From Zea mays (lineage: Eukaryota; Streptophyta; Magnoliopsida; Poales; Poaceae), in assembly GCF_902167145.1 (NCBI RefSeq), contig NC_050104.1, positions 97,661,849-97,725,848 on the forward strand: DNA of 64,000 bases. The letters are read 5' to 3'. A model generated the notes under the pieces. The model was not told the DNA's origin and did no database searches. It saw only the letters and a program-made list of their open reading frames with translations. Shown here piece by piece: positions 22,801 through 34,042 of the stretch; position 1 is the first letter of the stretch; each line of letters begins with the position of its first letter. Position numbers and translations under genes: made by a program.

Positions 22801-23442
22801 TGCTTGCGCCAAAGCTTCAGTCACCTGTAACAGTACAGAACCATATAAAAACTGGTGTAGTAACAACCTCAGGTTCACAGTACTCAGGGAAGAAATAGTG
22901 CGCAAGACTACAGTAGGTGTCCTATCTGACTGAACACTGAAGGAACTGAAGCAAACTACGAAATTGATTATAATGACAAGCATATAATCTTCATATTGCT
23001 TAATACTCCTACATGACAGTAACAAGTAGTGAAGAGAGTGCGGCAATACAACCCTTGTGGAATCTAATCCTGTAAACATAATTTCTTCTAAAGTTCACAA
23101 AGGATGGTTGAACCCAAAAGAAGAACAGTGCCATTCTACCAAGCTAGTGGAAAACACAAACCAAAAGTAGCAATGCAGACAAGAGTGCCAGCAAAAGATG
23201 TGGCCATGCCATCAAGGCATTACCTGACTCAGAGAACGATAGTCATCACCAATCCTGGAATACTTCCTCTGCAACCTGGCATGTGTTTCTGGCTGTACAT
23301 TGTTCTCTGAAGAAGGCACATACCTCGCGCCATAACTGGAGGACGTACTTCCAGTATTTCTCAAGTTATATCCCGATGAAGTACCCCCGTAATCAGAAGA
23401 GTAGCCATATCCATTTGAAGGCTTGGAGTCCTTTTGCCCCAT
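19866..23442 (-). CDS. RGLG: RGLG-type RING/copine-domain E3 ubiquitin ligase, 11 coding exons, 445 aa
   Basis: Exons in transcript order are 23442-23224, 22824-22740, 22211-22071, 21970-21857, 21585-21488, 21350-21271, 21160-21055, 20965-20838, 20727-20499, 20096-20040 and 19946-19866. All have GT-AG sites and the phases agree throughout. The product starts MGQKDSK, with Gly2 and a context suited to N-myristoylation. A Ser/Tyr-rich leader is followed by a copine/vWA domain (about 85-325). Its metal-site motif is D93-F-T-K-S97, and [10 protein letters not shown] is another typical stretch. Next is a Gln/Ser-rich linker, then a C3HC4 RING: Cys402, Cys405, Cys416, His418, Cys421, Cys424, Cys431, Cys434. 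It ends RIRLY. Arabidopsis RGLG proteins are membrane-associated E3 ligases that act in K63-linked ubiquitination and in drought and hormone signalling; the same role here is inferred. Confidence 0.94.
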
Positions 23443-24870
23443 TCCTCAGCTTGTGCAGGGGATGAGGCCAACACCCAGATGAGCTTCCTGGTAAAATAAA
23501 GGAAAGAAAAAACATCAATGTACTCAGGTCCTGTTTGTTTACTCTCTAGATTATATAATCCAGCTTAAATAAGTTAAGAGACAATCAAACAATACAAATT
23601 ATTAGGTGGATTATATAATCTAGATACCTAGATTATGATAATACATAAGTACGTCATTGGCTGCAGGGCCTCAGACACCAATATGTAGTAACTGGAATGA
23701 TTATAAAAAAAAGTAACTGGAATAAAGCATACAGTAGCTCATTAAGGAAAAACATCTTTCTCAAGAATTTTCAACGGAACTTTACCCATCGATTTACAAG
23801 TAAACCTTTTGAAAGATTCCCAATTCATGCCTGGGATCCCGTTGCCAGTAATGGGCATACAGCACGTTTACCTCTTTCCATGGTCAAAATTTTCCTTTTG
23901 CAAACTTTCCATGGCCATCATTGAGTATCGACCATTATAAATTTTTTTTAAAAAGAAAGTGGGTCAGTTCGTATGCGAACATCGACGAAAGGTGGCTGAA
24001 CGAAATTCGATTTCGGCATATGGCAAATAGGAGTAAGAAAACATGAATACTAGTTAGGAACCAACACCGGATGAACTCACCGGACTCGATTTGATCCACC
24101 CACCGCCTAAGCCAACCGAGAATTCGGCGTCCTCGCCAAGAGGAAAAACAAAGAGATGATGACGGAGGGGATGGGAGAAGTGGGGGGAGGTGGGTGGATG
24201 AGGGCAGACTGCTGGCATGAGACATCGAGACCGCGTACGAAGAAAATCAGGGCTAGTACTCTACTCCACAAGATCCGACCACGGAATCAGCAACCCACGT
24301 GGGGCTCGGTCTCACTCACCTCCGCTCCTGTCCCGTGCCGTCCCGGAACGCGCGCCTCCACTCCGCTCCGCGACGAGGGCGAGGAGGAAGAAGAGGACGA
24401 CGGGAGTGAGGTAGGTGGGCTTTGCACAAGAAGATGAAGCGAGGCGCAAGGGGGCAGGCAGTCACACCGCAGCGGATACAATACAATTACAGGCAATGCA
24501 CTATAATAATTGGAGGAAAAACTCACGGGAGGGAGTGAGGTCAAGTCAATTGGCTCAAGCCGAAGGCGATGCAATTCCGCAACGAAGGTGGGGGGAGAGG
24601 TTTCTTGTCCGCCGGGTCTCTTACTCACGCCGCACTTGTCCGAGGAAGCTTCGGCGCGGGAGAGGAGAAGACGATGATTTGGTAAAAGGGACAATGCTTG
24701 TCGCGATCACCAGCACGAGCTCAAGACGTTTGCTGGTGAGGTGGTGTATCATTATCCACTGGCAGAGACAGTCAATTGCGATTGCGAGCGCACTAAACGT
24801 CAGGTTCCAATAAAAAGATGGGCTCGCGATTGATCTCGGGCTTCTTTCTGGGCTGGCGAGCCCAATTGAG
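23443..24870 (-). promoter_or_regulatory. RGLG 5' UTR, leader intron and promoter region
   Basis: Upstream of the ATG, the minus strand has an acceptor (TTTATTTTACCAG) whose exon starts at 23487. A matching donor (GAGTCCG|GTGAGT) lies at about 24080. This suggests an untranslated first exon upstream of 24081 and a leader intron of about 590 bp; the first-exon start is not resolved. GC-rich DNA at 24100-24700 is consistent with a plant promoter and leader. The frames in it share no recognisable protein features. The leader intron holds an AT-rich hairpin near 23545-23630 (GATTATATAATC twice). Confidence 0.5.
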
Positions 24871-26614
24871 CTAGTTAAGCTCTATTATCCATATAATGTA
24901 TTTTATATGTTTTATTAATTTTTACAAATGTTTTCATATTATATTTTTCCCTGATCGGGCCGTGACATATTTTTCAGTTCAGATCAAAACCAATATAAAG
25001 TAACCAAAGAATTGTTCAGCACACGAGACCGACGATCGTGATGTTGCATTCTTTCCACAACAATCAGCCAATCACCGAAATAACATAAATATTCATAGAG
25101 ATAGCATAAAAACCTCGTCCAGCCACTGGACCACGTGCACACACGCATGCATATAGATCATATTTTTATGATAGATCGGATAATTATGTCTGATCGTGTG
25201 AGTTTTTATTGTATGTACGAAAATTTTAGAAGATATTTTTGTTTTCACTACATGCGCGCAAAAAATGGAGGATCGCTCCAACAGCCATGTAGTTAGGCTC
25301 GTTACAACCAATTTATGATATATAATTATACTAATTATGCTACACGATATAGATATTTATGCAACTTGGTACACTGCGTAAAAATCTGGCATGCAGTTCA
25401 CCGATGAATGCATCTACATGTTCGAGCGTAAAAACCTTCAATTTTAAGCGTAAAAACCCTCAGTTATGATCGTAATCATGCCAAAGTGAGCGTTGGTAAC
25501 TCTGATGTCTTGTACTACTGATCATAAAAATCCTCAAGTAGTTGGAGCATAGATAGTGATAGATAACAGTGTAAATGTTGATTCACTCTCCACCAACAGC
25601 TTCCACGTCCATGCTTCCACGTCCATGTGACCATCATAAAAATAAGGGATTTGATTAAGCGGTTGATTAGGAGAGTTGATTAAGGAAGTTGATTGAGGGA
25701 TTTGATTTTAATGGCAGTTAAGAACATCATAAATTAAGGGATTTCTTTTTACAGAACATGCGAAAAATATGCATGCGGGACATTGATGGGCGCATCCACA
25801 TGTTTGAGCATAAACATCCTTAATTTTAAGCATAAATATTGACAGTGGTAAGATAAAAATCCGCAATGTTCTTACAATGGTCAGCGTGATATCACGTTTG
25901 ACATCCCCATAACAAATGTGCATGAATCCAGGTGGTTACCATAAAAAGCCACGTGAGAGACGTCATATTCATCATCATAAAAATCTTCAATAGAATGCAT
26001 AAATAGTGTAAGTAGTAGGTATAAAACATAATCATGGAAGGCATAAACATGGATCGGTGGGAGGACGTTGACGGAGGACGACCTTAAGGCCACCGATCGG
26101 CGAACGTCTCTAAAGCCACCAGATTGGAGGTGGTCTTCATCGAAGGACGCCCGAAATGTGCCGGATCGAATGAGATCATCACCTTCGGATGCTGACGCGG
26201 GTGGTCATCGCCACCATCACCGCTCGGCGTTGGGTGGTTTCCACCGCAGACACTCGCGACGTCGCTCGGCGTCGGACGGTTACCGCCACAGACGCTCGCA
26301 CCACCACTCTTGCCTCGTGCAGTCACGACCGCCATGACACTCGTGTCTTGGGCGCCAATCGTCGATGTCGCCTGGGGCCACCGCTCGTCGACGTCGCCTC
26401 GGTCTGCCGCTCGCCGATGTTGCCTTAGGCCGCAGGAAGCCGTCGTCGATGTGCAGCCATCGGTCGTCGCCGCTCGCGCCTCGAGCAGTTGCAGCAGACA
26501 CCAAACCCTAATTCCTAGGGGTCTTGGCTACTTTTATAGACGTCCTGATCTAGTCCGGCTCAACCAGATAGCACTGTCTATCCTGAGCTTTCTCTAGTTA
26601 TTGGAATCCCAGGG
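24871..26614. other. Unassigned intergenic DNA
   Basis: The AT-rich part (24871-26040) shows many short 'cataaaaatc' and 'agcataaa' motifs and a 13-bp direct repeat (CTTCCACGTCCATG, near 25601-25628), but no gene. The GC-rich part (about 26040-26530) has open frames on both strands rich in Arg and Thr and no recognisable domain. ACCAAACCCTAATTCCTAGG near 26499 (minus AATTAGGGTTT) resembles plant leader sequence. It could be a captured gene fragment or a decayed transposon; I cannot decide. Confidence 0.45.
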
Positions 26615-26619
26615 CTTAT
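26615..26619. repeat. Target-site duplication of Copia C2 (left)
   Basis: CTTAT immediately before the C2 terminus, matched by CTTAT at 59293-59297 after the other terminus. It proves that the 32-kb block between them is one insertion with later nested insertions. Confidence 0.92.
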
Positions 26620-26928
26620 TGAAAGTCGCCTAGAGGGGGGTGAATAGGGCGAATCTAAAATTTAACAACTTAAGCACAACTACAAGCCGGTTTAGTGTTA
26701 GAAATATAAAGGAGTCCGAGAGAGGGTGTAAAAACAAATTGCAAGCGAATAAGAAGTGAGATACAAGGATTTGTTTTACCGAGGTTTGGTTCTCGCAAAC
26801 CTACTCCCCGTTGAGGTGGTCACAAAGACCGGGTCTCTTTCAACCATTTCCCTCTCTCAAACGGTCACCTAGACCGAGTGAGCTTCTCTTCTCAATCAAT
26901 CAGAACACAAAGTTCCCGCAAGGACCAC
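26620..26928 (-). repeat. C2 3' LTR, outer portion (terminal 309 bp)
   Basis: It starts TGAAAGTCGCCTAGAGGGGG, which in element orientation is the LTR 3' end. It breaks off after GCAAGGACCAC, where C1 begins. The rest of the LTR resumes at 50405. The last five bases (26924-26928, ACCAC) are the left target duplication of C1. Confidence 0.95.
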
Positions 26929-28237
26929 TGAAAGGGAATTAGGCTTACACCTAGTTCCTAAATAATTTTGGTGGTTGAATTGCCCAACACAAATAATTGG
27001 ACTAACTAGTTTGCTCTAGTGTACAAGTTATACAGGTGCCAAAGGTTCACACTTAGCCAATAAAAAGACCAAGTATTGGGTTCAACAAAAGAGCAAAGGG
27101 ACAACCGAAGGCACCTCTGGTCTGGCGCACCGGACAGTCCGGTGCACCACCGGACATGTCCGGTGCACCAGAGGACTCCAACTCAAACTCGTCACCTTCT
27201 GGAAATTCCAGAGGCAACTCCGCTATAATTCACTGGACTGTCCGGTGTACACCGGACAGTGTCCGGTGCTCCAAGGAAGAGCGGCCTCAGGAACTCGCCA
27301 GCTTCGGGAAACTGCAACGGCTGCTCCGCTATAATTCACCGGACATGTCCGGTGTACACCGGACTGTCCGGTGTAACTACGGGGCAACAGCTACTTCGCG
27401 CCAACGGTCACCTGCAACAGCAATTAATGCGCGCCAGAGCGCGCAGAAGTCAGGCACGCGCGTAGTGGCGCACCGGACACTCTACAGTACATGTCCGGTG
27501 CGCCACCAGACATCCAGGCGGGCCCAGAAGTCAGAGCTCCAACGGTCGGAACCCTTATGGCCTGGTGACGTGGCTGTCGCACCGGACATGTCCGGTGTGC
27601 ACCGGACTGTCCGGTGCGCCATTCGACAGATAGCCCCACCAAACGGCTAGTTTGGTGGTTGGGGCTATAAATACCCCCAACCACCCACCATTCATTGCAT
27701 CCAAGCTTTCCACTTCTCAACCACTTACAAGAGCTAGGCATTCAATTCTAGACACACCCAAAGTGATCAAATCCTCTCCAATTCCACACAAGGCTTTAGT
27801 GATTAGCGAGAGAGATTTGTCGTGTTCTTTTGAGCTCTTGCGCTTGGATTGCTTCTTCTCTTCCTCACTTGTTCTTGTGATCTAAACTCAATTGTAACCA
27901 AGGCAAGAGACACCAATTGTGTGGTGGTCCTTGCGGGGAAGTTTTGTTCCCGGTTTTGATTTGAGAAGAGAAGCTCACTCGGTCCGAGGGACCGTTTGAG
28001 AGAGGGAAGGGGTTGAAAAAGACCCGGCCTTTGTGGCCTCCTCAACGGGGAGTAGGTTTGAGAGAACCGAACCTCGATAAAACAAATCCGCGTATCTCAC
28101 TTCATTATTCGCTTGCGATTTGTTTTCACGCTCTCTCTCGGACTCATTATTATTTCTAACGCTAACCCGTCTCGTAGTTGTGATTAATTTTGTAAATTTC
28201 AGTTTCGCCCTATTCACCCCCCTCTAGGCGACTTTCA
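26929..28237 (+). repeat. C1 5' LTR, 1309 bp
   Basis: TGAAAGGGAATTAGGCTTAC to CCTCTAGGCGACTTTCA. The U3 (27115-27630) is packed with palindromic CACCGGACAGTCCGGTG and ACCGGACATGTCCGGT modules. The TATA box at 27665-27674 sits in GGGGCTATAAATACCCCC. The LTR contains 20 bp near 27237-27260 (GACTGTCCGGTGTACACCGG) that the 3' LTR lacks. Confidence 0.95.
27665..27674 (+). promoter_or_regulatory. TATA box of C1 5' LTR
   Basis: CTATAAATAC flanked by inverted GGGG/CCCC. The same motif occurs at 49831-49840 in the 3' LTR and, inverted, at 58671-58680 in the C2 5' LTR. Confidence 0.75.
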
Positions 28238-28238
28238 A

Positions 28239-28253
28239 TTGGTATCGGAGCCC
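28239..28253 (+). promoter_or_regulatory. C1 primer-binding site
   Basis: TTGGTATCGGAGCCC starts one base after the LTR. It is close to the complement of the initiator tRNA-Met 3' end used by most plant Copia elements, with one mismatch (G for A). C2 has the same variant at 58092-58109, so it is a family trait. Confidence 0.85.
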
Positions 28254-28285
28254 GGTGCTTCATTAGAGCCTAACCGCTCGAAGTG

Positions 28286-28620
28286 ATGTCGGGAGATCAC
28301 GCCAAGAAGGAGATGGAAACCGACGACAAGCCCACTATGAGTCACGGGAGCACTTCATCGGAAGAGTCCCGCACCAAGAGGAAGGAGAAGAAGAAGGACT
28401 CCTCCAAAGGGAAGAAGTCTTCTTCACATTCCAAAGGGAAGGAGAAGAAATCCTCTTCTCACCACAAAGAGAAGAAGGAGAAATCTTCTTCCCACAAGCC
28501 GCATCGAAGTGGGGACAAGAAGAAGAGGATGAGGAAGGTGGTCTACTACGAGACCGATTCTTCATCAACATCCACCTCCGGCTCCGACGCGACATCCGTC
28601 ACTTCTAAGCGCCAAGAATT
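28286..28620 (+). pseudogene. C1 gag, N-terminal fragment
   Basis: Starts ATG at 28286 (MSGDHAKKEM) and runs through a Lys/Ser-rich basic region to SVTSKR, then is cut by the G2 junction at a GAATTC site (28616-28621). The related C2 gag shows that capsid and zinc-knuckle parts should follow. About 110 codons remain. The basic repeats (KKSSSH, KEKK) are shared with C2 but longer here. Confidence 0.88.
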
Positions 28621-31600
28621 CTGAGCTGGTGAAGTTGGATCCTAAGTCAGTGATGATGCTGTTTGGTATCCCGAATCTGAATATTATATCCTGTATGAAT
28701 TCCACGGCCTTAGCAGAGGTTAAAGAAGCAATGGGCTTGAACTCTATCCATTTAGTGAATTTGTCAATCGCCACCAGTACATGAGTATATCCCCCTTGAG
28801 CTTTCTTGAACGGTCCAATCATATCCAGTCCCCAGCATGCGAAAGGCCAGGTTACTGGTATGGTTTGCAGTTGCTGTGCAGGCATATGCTGTTGCTTTGA
28901 CAAGTATTGGCAAGCTTCACACCTCTGAACTAGCTCGGTTGCATCATTCTTTGCTGCTGGCCAATAGAATCCTGACCTGAAGACCTTCCCGACTAGTGTT
29001 CTGGATGCTGCATGTATTCCACATTGCCCTGCATGGACTTCCTCCAGAAGTTGTTTCCCAGTGGACGGAAGAACGCACTTCATGAGAACTCCTGATGCTC
29101 CCCTTCTGTATAATATCTCCCCAATGAGTGTGTAGTGAGCCGACTGCCTGGCAATACGCTCTGCCAAGTTCTTGTCGTCTGGTTCTTCTTCGTTCTTTAT
29201 ATACTTAATGATCGGCCTTCTCCAGTCATCAGAGTCTGACTCGGGTTGATCTACGATGTTGCACTCTTCTGTTTGATCCATTGAGATACTCGGCTGCATA
29301 ATTTCTTGTACGAAAACTCCGGGTGGGACCTGAGTTCGACCGGATCCGAGTTTGGACAGTACATCGGCTGCCGTGTTCCGATCTCTTTCTACATGATGAA
29401 ATTCCAGACCTTCGAATTTATCTTCCAGCTTTCGGACGGCAGCGCAGTATTTTCCCATTGAATCACTTGAGCAATCCCACTCCTTGTTTATCTGGCTGAT
29501 AACTACCAGAGAATCTCCGTATACCATCAATCTCTTGACGCCCAGTGATATGGCAATGTTTAATCCATGGATCAGAGCTTCATACTCGGCTGCATTGTTG
29601 GAGGCCGGGAATAGTAACTGGAGGGCGTACTTGAGGTGTTCGCCTCCAGGTGCAGTGAAGAGAATCCCTGCCCCTGCTCCCTGCAACTTCAGCGAGCCAT
29701 CAAAATACATTCGCCATACTTCTGCAGTCTCTGGATTATCCGGTACTTGATGTTCGGTCCATTCTGATACGAAATCGACTAGTGCTTGGGTTTTGATGGC
29801 GGTGCGAGGTCGGAACTCGATGTCGTGTGATCCCAACTCGCAAGCCCACTTGGCTATTCGGCCAATGGCTTCCTTGTTGCGAAGAATGTCCCCTATTGGA
29901 AAACCAGTGACTACTATGACTTTGTGGTCGTCAAAGTAGTGTCGCAGCTTACGGGCAGTTAGAAGTACTGCATATAATAGCTTCTGAACCTGAGGATATT
30001 TTTTCTTCGAGGGACCTAGAACTTCACTGATGAAGTAAACAGGGTGTTGTACCGGATAGGCATGCCCTTCTTCTACTCGCTCGACTACCAACGCGGTGCT
30101 TACCACGTGAGTCGTGCAAGAGATGTACAACAGCAAATCTTCAGCCGGTTGAGTTGATGTAGCTCGCCGAGGTGGTTTCAGTACTGGTGGTGTTGTCAAG
30201 AATTTTTTCAATGCATCTAGAGCTTCTTGTGCTTCTGAAGTCCATTGAAACTTATCCACCTTCTTAAGCAGCTTGTAAAACGGCAAGCCTTTCTCCCCCA
30301 GCCTGGATATAAATCTGCTTAGAGCTGCCATACATCCGGTGAGTCGCTGAACCTTCTTTTGTGACCGAGGAGCTTCCATCTTCATGATAGCTTCAATCTT
30401 ATCTGGATTAGCCTCAATTCCCTGGTGGCTGACGATAAATCCGAGCAACTTTCCTGCTGGTACCCCGAAAACGCATTTTTCAGGATTGAGCTTCCATCTA
30501 TATCTTCTTAGGCTGTTGAAAACCAGCTGTAAATCTTCGATGAAGTTTTCCGAATTCTCAGTTTTGATCACCACGTCATCAACGTAAGCCTCCACACGCT
30601 TGCCCCAGTGATCGGCTAGGCATGTTTGAATGGCTCTCTGATAAGTCGCTCCAGCGTTTTTGAGGCCGAACGGCATGGAGGTATAACAGAAAGCACCAAA
30701 CGGAGTGATGAACGCTGTTTTTTCCTCATCTTCTTTTGCCAGACTAATCTGGTGATACCCGGAATAGCAATCTAAGAAAGACAACACAGAACATCCAGCG
30801 GTGGAATCCACCACCTGATCTATCCTCGGGAGCCCGAAGGGATCCTTCGGACAGTGTTTGTTGAGATCGGTATAGTCGACGCACATGCGCCAATCCACTT
30901 TATTCTTTTTGAGTACAAGAACAGGATTGGCTAACCACTCAGGGTGTAATACTTCTCTAATAAATCCAGCCGCGACCAAGCGAGCTAACTCGGCACGAAT
31001 GGCCTCTCTCTTGTCGGGCGTGAAACGACGTAGCTTTTGCCGGATCGGCCTTGCCTGGGGGTAGACTTTCAGTTTGTGCTCGGCCAGTTCTCTTGGGACT
31101 CCCGGCATATCCGCAGGTTGCCATGCGAATACGTCCCGGTTATCTTGCAGAAACTGGACGAGCGCGCTTTCCTATTTGTCGTCCAAGCTGGAGCTGATGA
31201 TAGCCGTCTTGCGCTCGTCAGCGAACCCCAGGTTGATTCTTTTGGTTTCTTCAGTCGGCCGCATAGAGGTCGCGGCCTGAGCTTCATTCGCTGGTACCGT
31301 GGGGTCCTCCTCAGGCTTAGAGTTCGCCGGCGTAGAAGGAACCGTTGACGTCTTGGTGGTGAGGGCTGCTTGGATGGCCACTCGGAAACATTCTGCGGCG
31401 CCTTGGAAGTCGGCGCGCACAGTTATGATTCCTTGCGGTCCTGTCATCTTCAGTATCATGTATGTATAGTGCGGAATGGCCATGAATTTGGCCAGCCCTG
31501 GCCTCCCGATGATGGCGTTGTACCCACAGTCGAAGTTCGCTACTTCGAACCTCAGGAACTCGGTTCTGTAGTTCTCCGGAGTCCCGAAGGTGACCGGCAT

Positions 31601-33996
31601 GTAGATGTGGCCCAGCGGGTATTCCCCTTCCGTCGGCACGATGCCGAAGAAAGGAGTGTCTGACTTGTGGAGCTCTTTGAGATGAACTTCCAAGCCTTGG
31701 AGCGTACGGGGGAAGGTGACGTTGATGCTGCTCCCCCCGTCCACTAACACCTTCTTTACCCGGCTCTCTCGGATCACCGGATCGACGAGGAGCGGGTACT
31801 TGCCTGGATGGTCGAAGTTGAGCCATTGATCCTCCCGAGTGAAAGTGATCGGGTGCTCCGACCACCGGTATGGGGCGGGCGGTCCGGTGATCGCCACCAG
31901 TATCTAGCGGTCGTTGAGCTTTTGTTGTCTTTTGTTCTCCTGTGACCCATGTCCGCCGAAGATGACGTTGACCTCCCTGTCAACGCGTGGGAAAGCTCCT
32001 CCTCCCCCCTCCTCCTGCCGATGGGGCTGTTGTGGTTCATCTGGTCCTCCCCTCGGTGGAGGAGGCGGTAGAGGTTGGAAGGGTCGGCCGTGCCCGACGG
32101 AGTGCTTGAAGTCCCGACAGTTTCGAAGAGTGTGGCGCATGTCCTTGTGGTACGGGCACTGGGCATCGAGGATGTCGTCCAGCGTGCGCTCGCCTCCACG
32201 AGGTCCTCCTCAGGCGCGAGAGGCGGGTGGTCCGGCGGCGTGTACTTCTTCTCGAGGCCTCTTCTCCCAGCGTTTGTCGGATGGCTGGTTCGCGTCACGT
32301 CGTGGTGCTGCCGGTGCAGGCTTTGCTCCTCCGATGAGATCCTGGGCCCGCTCGTCGGCGGTGATGTAGAGGTCGGCTTCCCGGAACAGCTCCTCGGAGG
32401 TAGTCGGCGCCTTTTGTAGTATGGCTCGGACGAAAGCCGAGTCATTGGATCCTCTGTAGAAGTCCTCGATCACGGCCGCCTCCGTGACCTCGGGGATGCG
32501 GTTTCTCATGGTCTGGAACCTTTTGAGGTATGACCGGAGAGTCTCATCCCCCCGGCGCTTGATGGATTTGAGGTCCCATGGTTGCGCTGGCTTGTCGGAG
32601 AGAGACTGGAAGTTGGCGGTGAAACGTCGACTGAAGTCTCCCCAGTCGTCGATGCAGTGTCGGGGTAAATGTCGTAGCCACTGCAGCGCGTCTTGCCCAA
32701 GGACGATGGGCAGATACGCGGTCATGACGTCTTCGGATGCTCCGGCAGCCCGAGCAGCGGTGGTGTAGACGGCTAACCAACCCCCTGGATCCTGCTTAGG
32801 TTCATATTTGTCGACATTGGATACCTTGAAGTTGGGAGGCCATTGGATGGCCCTAAGGCGCGGAGTAAGAGCGGATACTCCGCACGTATCCTCCTGTCGT
32901 CGGGGATGACGCCTGTCCCGGGGAGGGGAGTGGTGGTGGTGGTTCCTCGACCGTCCCCGGGTGGTGCCGCCAGTTGAAGCTGTTGCCGACTCAGTCCTGG
33001 TGGCCTGGCTTTGAGTCGGGAAGCCATGATCTCGGTCATACTCCTCCCGACGGCGAATTTCGTTCTCATGCCGCCGTTCGCGCGAAGCATTGATGGAGCT
33101 TCGCGCGTCTCGGCGACTGTTGATGGCTGTCGCAAATCGTTCGGCGGGTGAGCGAGCGGTAGAAGATGGTTTGCCGCCTGAGTGAACAGGCGTCGGTATC
33201 CCTCGGCGTCGGGAGTCCGAGGAAGTCCGTCAGCTATCCGAGCTAGAACGCCTCCGACCTCGCTCGGCGTGTTCATAGCTCGGGCGAAGTCGGGGTTCAG
33301 GTTGCGCCCGAAGAGCGGATTCTCCCGGCGTTGCCTTGCATCTTGCTCGGCTTGCTCCTGAGTCCGTCGGCGATCACGTCGTCGGGAGTTCCTTCGTTCC
33401 CTGAAGACACGTTCTTCCGGAGTTTCCCCTATCTCTGAGACCTCGTCTCGCGAGACAGGTTGCTCCGGATCCCGTTCTCCGGCCGCGTGATGTCGTCGAA
33501 CGTTCCTGCGTCGGTTCCTCCGTCGGCGGGATTCTCGTTGAGGTGGTTCTTCTCCAGGCGTGGTCGGTTCGTCGTCAGAGATGGCGGGCGACTCCACTCT
33601 CCCGATGAAGAGGACGTCGGGGTAGAACGGTACTGCTGTCGTGGCGTCTTTCTTTCCGTTCTCCTTTGAGGTCGGAGGAACGGGAAGAACGACTTGTCTC
33701 TCCCTGGTCTCCTCCTTTCTCGCGACCCGTGTCCACTCTTTCGTCGGGGAAGTAGTCGGCGGGGTCTTCCGGGTCAGCGAGCTTCTAGCTCCAGCCTCCC
33801 CGGAGACGATCTTTTTCCGAAGAGTCGGAGGTAGCGTCTTTCCAGCATTTTCGGAGTTTGTTGGAGGAAACTTCTTTTCCGGCAGATCCGCGATGCGGTG
33901 TAGAGTTCCCTCTTCATCCGCTACAGATGAGATTGTCCCGAAGCAGAATACAGATCCGGGACGCACGGTGATCTTGCTGCGGAAGGTGACAGCCAT
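28617..33996 (-). pseudogene. G2 gag-pol polyprotein, broken
   Basis: Starts ATG at 33996. A long charged N-terminal region is followed by retrotransposon gag (about 32850-32300), protease with VDGGSS (about 31750), RT with YVDD (about 30570), RNase H (MYFDGS, AEYEAL, GDSLVV) and integrase with HHCC and WGLD/ITDLGSNF. It is cut before the catalytic Glu. Lesions are a frameshift near 32870 and in-frame stops at about 32210 (TGA), 31904 (TAG) and 31172 (TAG). The parts after the frameshift share one frame, which shows a single ancestral polyprotein. Pol from 31108 to 28617 is uninterrupted. Confidence 0.9.
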
Positions 33997-34023
33997 TGAG
34001 CTAGCTTGGATCGTCGACACACC

Positions 34024-34040
34024 CCCTACCTGGCGCGCCA
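34024..34040 (-). promoter_or_regulatory. G2 primer-binding site
   Basis: On the minus strand, TGGCGCGCCAGGTAGGG follows the LTR end by about two bases. TGGCGCGCCAGGTAGGGG is a common primer site of grass Ty3/Gypsy elements. Confidence 0.8.
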
Positions 34041-34042
34041 GC

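Noticed and set aside
23545..23640. MITE in the RGLG leader intron
   Set aside because: A hairpin of GATTATATAATC motifs is visible, but no convincing terminal repeats with target duplication could be paired.
24156..24813. Plus-strand open frames of 65-132 codons upstream of RGLG
   Set aside because: GC-rich promoter/leader DNA, overlapping frames on both strands and no recognisable domain.
27115..27630. CRISPR-like array of short repeats in Copia LTRs
   Set aside because: Repeats are palindromic, unevenly spaced and lack unique spacers of constant length; the genome is a plant.
27156..27741. Open frames in the Copia LTRs rich in HRTVSGAPD-like repeats
   Set aside because: They are translations of the CCGGACAGTCCGG palindromes; LTR U3 is not coding.
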